DNA from: DATDAH01 sp963823495
GTDB lineage: Bacteria; Actinomycetota; Acidimicrobiia; Acidimicrobiales; DATDAH01
DNA: 64,000 bases
Assembly: GCA_963823495.1 (NCBI GenBank)
Contig: CAWGLV010000001.1
Coordinates: 1,488,001 to 1,552,000 of the forward strand
Direction of reading: 5' to 3'
Shown here: piece by piece, positions 61,676 through 64,000 of the stretch
Layout: each line of letters opens with the position of its first letter
Position numbering within the stretch: the stretch's first letter is position 1
The notes under the pieces: generated by a model
Told to the model about the DNA's origin: nothing
The model's database searches: none
What the model saw: the letters and a program-made list of their open reading frames with translations, nothing else
Made by a program: the position numbers and the translations under genes

Positions 61676-61987
61676 TCAACTCGCGCGGCGGGCGGCCTTC
61701 AGGCGGGCGACGTGCTGGCGGCGCAGGACGCGGCGCTCCTCCTCAGAGGTGCCACCCCAGACGCCAGAGTCCTGGTTCGTGATGATGGCGAACTCCAGGC
61801 AGGCGGTCTGGGCCTCGCACGCCAGGCACACGGCCTTGGCCGATGCGATCTGTTCGAGGGCCGGTCCGGTCGTGCCGACGGGAAAGAAGAGGTCCGGATC
61901 GGTGTCCCGACAGGCGGCTTCGTCGCGCCAGTCGTCGATCTCGTCCTCGGGGGCGAGGCCAGGTGCATTGAGGGCTGGGAGGGCCAC
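61676..61987 (-). CDS. whiB: WhiB-family Fe-S regulator
   Basis: A 103-aa protein from a GTG at 61987, with Cys26, Cys54, Cys57 and Cys63 as cluster ligands (AACRDTDPDLFF; VCLACEAQTACLEF), then GVWGGTSEEERR and a basic tail that contacts DNA or the sigma factor. Trp20 lies close before the first Cys. The GTG is preferred to an upstream ATG at 62098, whose extra 37 residues look unlike WhiB N-termini. Convergent with pdtaS, as for whiB1 in mycobacteria. It should respond to NO or oxygen. Confidence 0.9.
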   Translation of the reverse strand: MALPALNAPGLAPEDEIDDWRDEAACRDTDPDLFFPVGTTGPALEQIASAKAVCLACEAQTACLEFAIITNQDSGVWGGTSEEERRVLRRQHVARLKAARRAS

Positions 61988-62129
61988 AAAACCTCCACGG
62001 TGAGGTTGCCGGGGTAGGGGATGTCGTTGATGCTGCGAGGTGGCGGAGCCCAAGAGGCGGCCGGTGCTCGTGATTCCGTTCACATGCAGCGGGATCACCC
62101 TACTCCCGAGTCAGAAGGTGGGCAACAGG

Positions 62130-62135
62130 TAGGTT
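62130..62135 (+). promoter_or_regulatory. -10-like TAGGTT for the phosphodiesterase gene
   Basis: TAGGTT ends 7 nt before the ATG at 62143, with no Shine-Dalgarno sequence. Confidence 0.4.
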
Positions 62136-62142
62136 TCCGTCG

Positions 62143-62826
62143 ATGGCACCACCCATCGTCATCGCCCACCGAGGGGCCTCTGCGACGTTCCCGGAGAACA
62201 CCGTCGAAGCCTTCCTCGGGGCCGCCGAGCACGGGGCGGACTGGGTGGAGCTGGACGCCCGGCGCACCGCCGACGGCGTCCTGGTCGTGCACCATGACGC
62301 CCACCTGTCCGACGGTCGGGCCATCGTGGAGCGGCCGGCGGCCGAACTGCCCGAGTCCGTGCCGACCCTCGCCGCGGCCCTCGATGCGTGCGCGGGGATG
62401 GGCGTGAACATCGAGATCAAGAACAACCACGACGACCCCGACTTCGACGCCGACGAGTACGTCGCCGAGCGAACCGTCACCCTCCTGGCGGAGCGGGGAG
62501 GACGCGACGAGGTCCTGATCTCGTCCTTCAACCGGGACACCCTCGTCCGGATCCGGGGGCGGGCCCCGCACCTGGCCACCGCCCTGCTCGTGGTCGAGCC
62601 CGCGGCGGATGTGGTCGAGGTCGTCGTCGCCGCCGGCCACTCGGCCTTGCACCCCTACGACCTCTTCGTCGATGCCGGATTGGTCACCCGGTGTCACGAG
62701 GCCGGAGTCGCCGTCAACGTCTGGACCGTGGACCGCCCCGACCGGATGGCCGAGCTCCTCGCCCACGGCGTCGACGGCCTCTGCACCAACGTCCCCCACC
62801 TCGCCCGGAGCCTCATCCCTCGATGA
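62143..62826 (+). CDS. Glycerophosphodiester phosphodiesterase
   Basis: A 227-aa TIM-barrel GDPD. IAHRGASATFPENTVEAF has the catalytic His and the Arg-Gly, WVELDARRTADGVLVVHHDA holds the metal-binding Glu/Asp and second His, and NIEIKN is the third strand motif. It hydrolyses glycerophosphodiesters (phospholipid headgroup remnants) to glycerol-3-phosphate. No signal peptide; cytoplasmic. Transcribed away from whiB. Confidence 0.92.
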   Translation: MAPPIVIAHRGASATFPENTVEAFLGAAEHGADWVELDARRTADGVLVVHHDAHLSDGRAIVERPAAELPESVPTLAAALDACAGMGVNIEIKNNHDDPDFDADEYVAERTVTLLAERGGRDEVLISSFNRDTLVRIRGRAPHLATALLVVEPAADVVEVVVAAGHSALHPYDLFVDAGLVTRCHEAGVAVNVWTVDRPDRMAELLAHGVDGLCTNVPHLARSLIPR

Positions 62827-62909
62827 GGTGAGCACCCGTCCGCACAGGTGTGTCCGGCCGGTGTTGGTACTGCAACGGAGTGGAGCAGCGGTGAAGGCGT
62901 TCACCGACG

Positions 62910-62939
62910 GCGATGCCGGAGTGGGTGAGCGAGGGACCG
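62910..62939. repeat. Right member of the dispersed 30-bp inverted-repeat pair
   Basis: It begins GCGATGCCGGAGTG and matches the minus strand of 61584-61613 with four mismatches. It lies in the gap between the phosphodiesterase gene and the lipid kinase gene, and no gene is seen around it. Confidence 0.6.
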
Positions 62940-63008
62940 CACGCTGGTAGGAGCTGGAGCCGGATCAGATCCGATCGCCGGTCGCTCCAGAACCGCGAGC
63001 GAACCAGC

Positions 63009-63929
63009 TCAGGGCGACGGCAGCACCAATCTCAGGGCCGCGGGCTCGTGGCGGAACTCGAGGCGGTCGACCTCGCCGAGGTGGTCACCGTCGACCTGGT
63101 AGGGCATGGCCCCGTGGGCGACGAGGTCCACGGCCTCGATGTCGGTGCGGTAGTCGATGTGCTTGGACTTCCGCAGGCGCTCGCCGGAGCCGAGGGCTGA
63201 AGCGGCGATGGACAGGAAGGGCAACACCTTCATGGTCCGCACGGTGACCACGGCCAGGCCACGGTCGAACCCGGCGTCGGGCGCCAGGTTGAAGGGCCGG
63301 TTGCCGAGGTACGTGTAGGGGTTCGTGTTCAGCACGACGGTCATGTAGCCGTCGGGCACCACCGAGCCGTCGGCGTGGTGCACCGAGAAGTGGGACTGCG
63401 TCCGGTCGTAGTGGGCCAGGGTGGTCTCGATCCCGGCGTAGATGAACAGGGCATGGCCGGCGTAGCGCTTCAGGCCGGAGCGCCTCTCGACCTGGGCCAC
63501 GATCGCGGCATCGAAGCCCACGCCGGTGTGGAACAGGAAATAGCGGCCGTTGACGTTGCCCAGGCCGATCGGGCGGATGGCGTCGCGGGCGAGGGCGTCG
63601 AGCAGGTCCGAGGTGGCCTCGATGGGGTCGTTGGGCAGGCCGATCGTGCGGGCGAACACGTTGGTCGAGCCGCCCGGGAGGGTGGCCAGGGCGGTCTCGG
63701 AGCCGGCCAGACCGTTGGCCGCCTCGTTCAGGGTCCCGTCCCCGCCCAACACGACCACCACGTCGACGCCCGCGTGGACCGCGCCGCGGGCCAGGGAGGT
63801 GGCGTGGTCACGGCGGTTGGTCTCGGCCACCGCGACGTCGTGGTCGGCGGACAGCGCCTTGCGGATCACCACCCGGGTGCGGGCGGTGACCGACGAGGCC
63901 GAGGAGTTGACGAGCAGGAGGAGCTTCAG
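63009..63929 (-). CDS. Diacylglycerol kinase-family lipid kinase
   Basis: A 306-aa protein of the DagK/YegS family. VVVLGGDGTLNEAANGL is the ATP-binding GGDGT motif, TLPGGSTNVFARTIGLP the second, and the C-terminal domain follows (VRTMKVLPFLSIA). Family phosphorylate diacylglycerol or ceramide-like lipids. The first canonical start in frame is a GTG at 63872, which would remove beta-1. A CTG at 63929 restores LKLLLLVNSSASS, the usual first strand, and no ATG/GTG/TTG lies in frame upstream before the window edge. A CTG start is therefore proposed. Confidence 0.8.
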   Translation of the reverse strand: MKLLLLVNSSASSVTARTRVVIRKALSADHDVAVAETNRRDHATSLARGAVHAGVDVVVVLGGDGTLNEAANGLAGSETALATLPGGSTNVFARTIGLPNDPIEATSDLLDALARDAIRPIGLGNVNGRYFLFHTGVGFDAAIVAQVERRSGLKRYAGHALFIYAGIETTLAHYDRTQSHFSVHHADGSVVPDGYMTVVLNTNPYTYLGNRPFNLAPDAGFDRGLAVVTVRTMKVLPFLSIAASALGSGERLRKSKHIDYRTDIEAVDLVAHGAMPYQVDGDHLGEVDRLEFRHEPAALRLVLPSP

Positions 63930-64000
63930 AGCGCCCGACGCTAGCCGAGGCCGATTTGGCCGCTGCCGGGGCAGGGACCGACAATCTGAGCCATGGATGC

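Noticed and set aside
63993..64000. ATG two codons from the right edge
   Set aside because: It may begin a gene, but two codons cannot support a call.

Overview
The window reads as chromosomal DNA of a high-GC actinobacterium. A WhiB protein, F420-dependent luciferase-like oxidoreductases, a DUF3107/paired ArsA (Get3-like) locus, a PdtaS-type histidine kinase beside whiB, DUF2510 and class E-like sortase genes all point to Actinobacteria. The mix with a complete System I cytochrome c maturation cluster, and many start codons 6-10 nt after a TAnnnT hexamer, suggests the class Acidimicrobiia (Iamia/Ilumatobacter-like); that placement is inference. I saw no tRNA, rRNA, CRISPR array, transposase, integrase or phage gene.

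Layout. 1-13.9 kb is a lipid/CoA catabolism block: the end of an APH-like phosphotransferase, two F420-dependent oxidoreductases, two enoyl-CoA hydratases, an acyl-CoA synthetase, a D-aminoacylase-type amidohydrolase, and a translationally coupled set of two DUF35 OB-fold proteins and two thiolase-like proteins. 14-16.2 kb holds small envelope proteins, an SDR dehydrogenase and an SGNH hydrolase. 16.3-19.4 kb is a four-gene molybdate operon (HTH-TOBE regulator, modA, modB, modC). 19.5-24.6 kb has an MscS channel, valS and cysS. 24.6-27.0 kb has a HEPN-domain membrane protein and an acyl-CoA dehydrogenase whose 3' end is repeated twice, in frame, downstream. 27-37 kb carries an acyltransferase, a DUF2071 protein, a PadR/HAAS-like pair, a GH2 beta-galactosidase, a TetR regulator, a glycosyltransferase and a GH63-like glycosidase. 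37-43.9 kb is an MMPL exporter with a divergent TetR, a CocE/NonD hydrolase, and a septum-formation-type lipoprotein coupled to a sortase.

44.1-50.6 kb is a nine-gene ccmABCDEFGHI operon for heme attachment to c-type cytochromes, with overlapping or nearly abutting genes. 50.6-54.9 kb has a DUF4389 membrane protein, a SixA-like phosphatase, a cysteine desulfurase, a SufR-like regulator with conserved cysteines and a divergent Mrp/ApbC ATPase: an iron-sulfur neighbourhood. 55-62.8 kb has an alpha/beta hydrolase, DUF3107, two complementary ArsA/Get3-like ATPases and a gamma-glutamyltransferase in one run, then pdtaS convergent with whiB, and a glycerophosphodiester phosphodiesterase. The window ends in a diacylglycerol-kinase-family lipid kinase that appears to use a CTG start.

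The most unusual signals are non-coding: the triplicated 114-bp 3' end of the acyl-CoA dehydrogenase gene; two intergenic hairpin elements with the same 9-bp terminal inverted repeats; a perfect 21-bp-arm palindrome; and several clear operator palindromes (mmpL/tetR, mod, padR, sufR/mrp, SDR, acyl-CoA dehydrogenase). I did not find an obvious complete new defence or biosynthetic system. The HEPN-coiled-coil-membrane protein and the double DUF35/double thiolase module are the best protein-level candidates for unexplored function.
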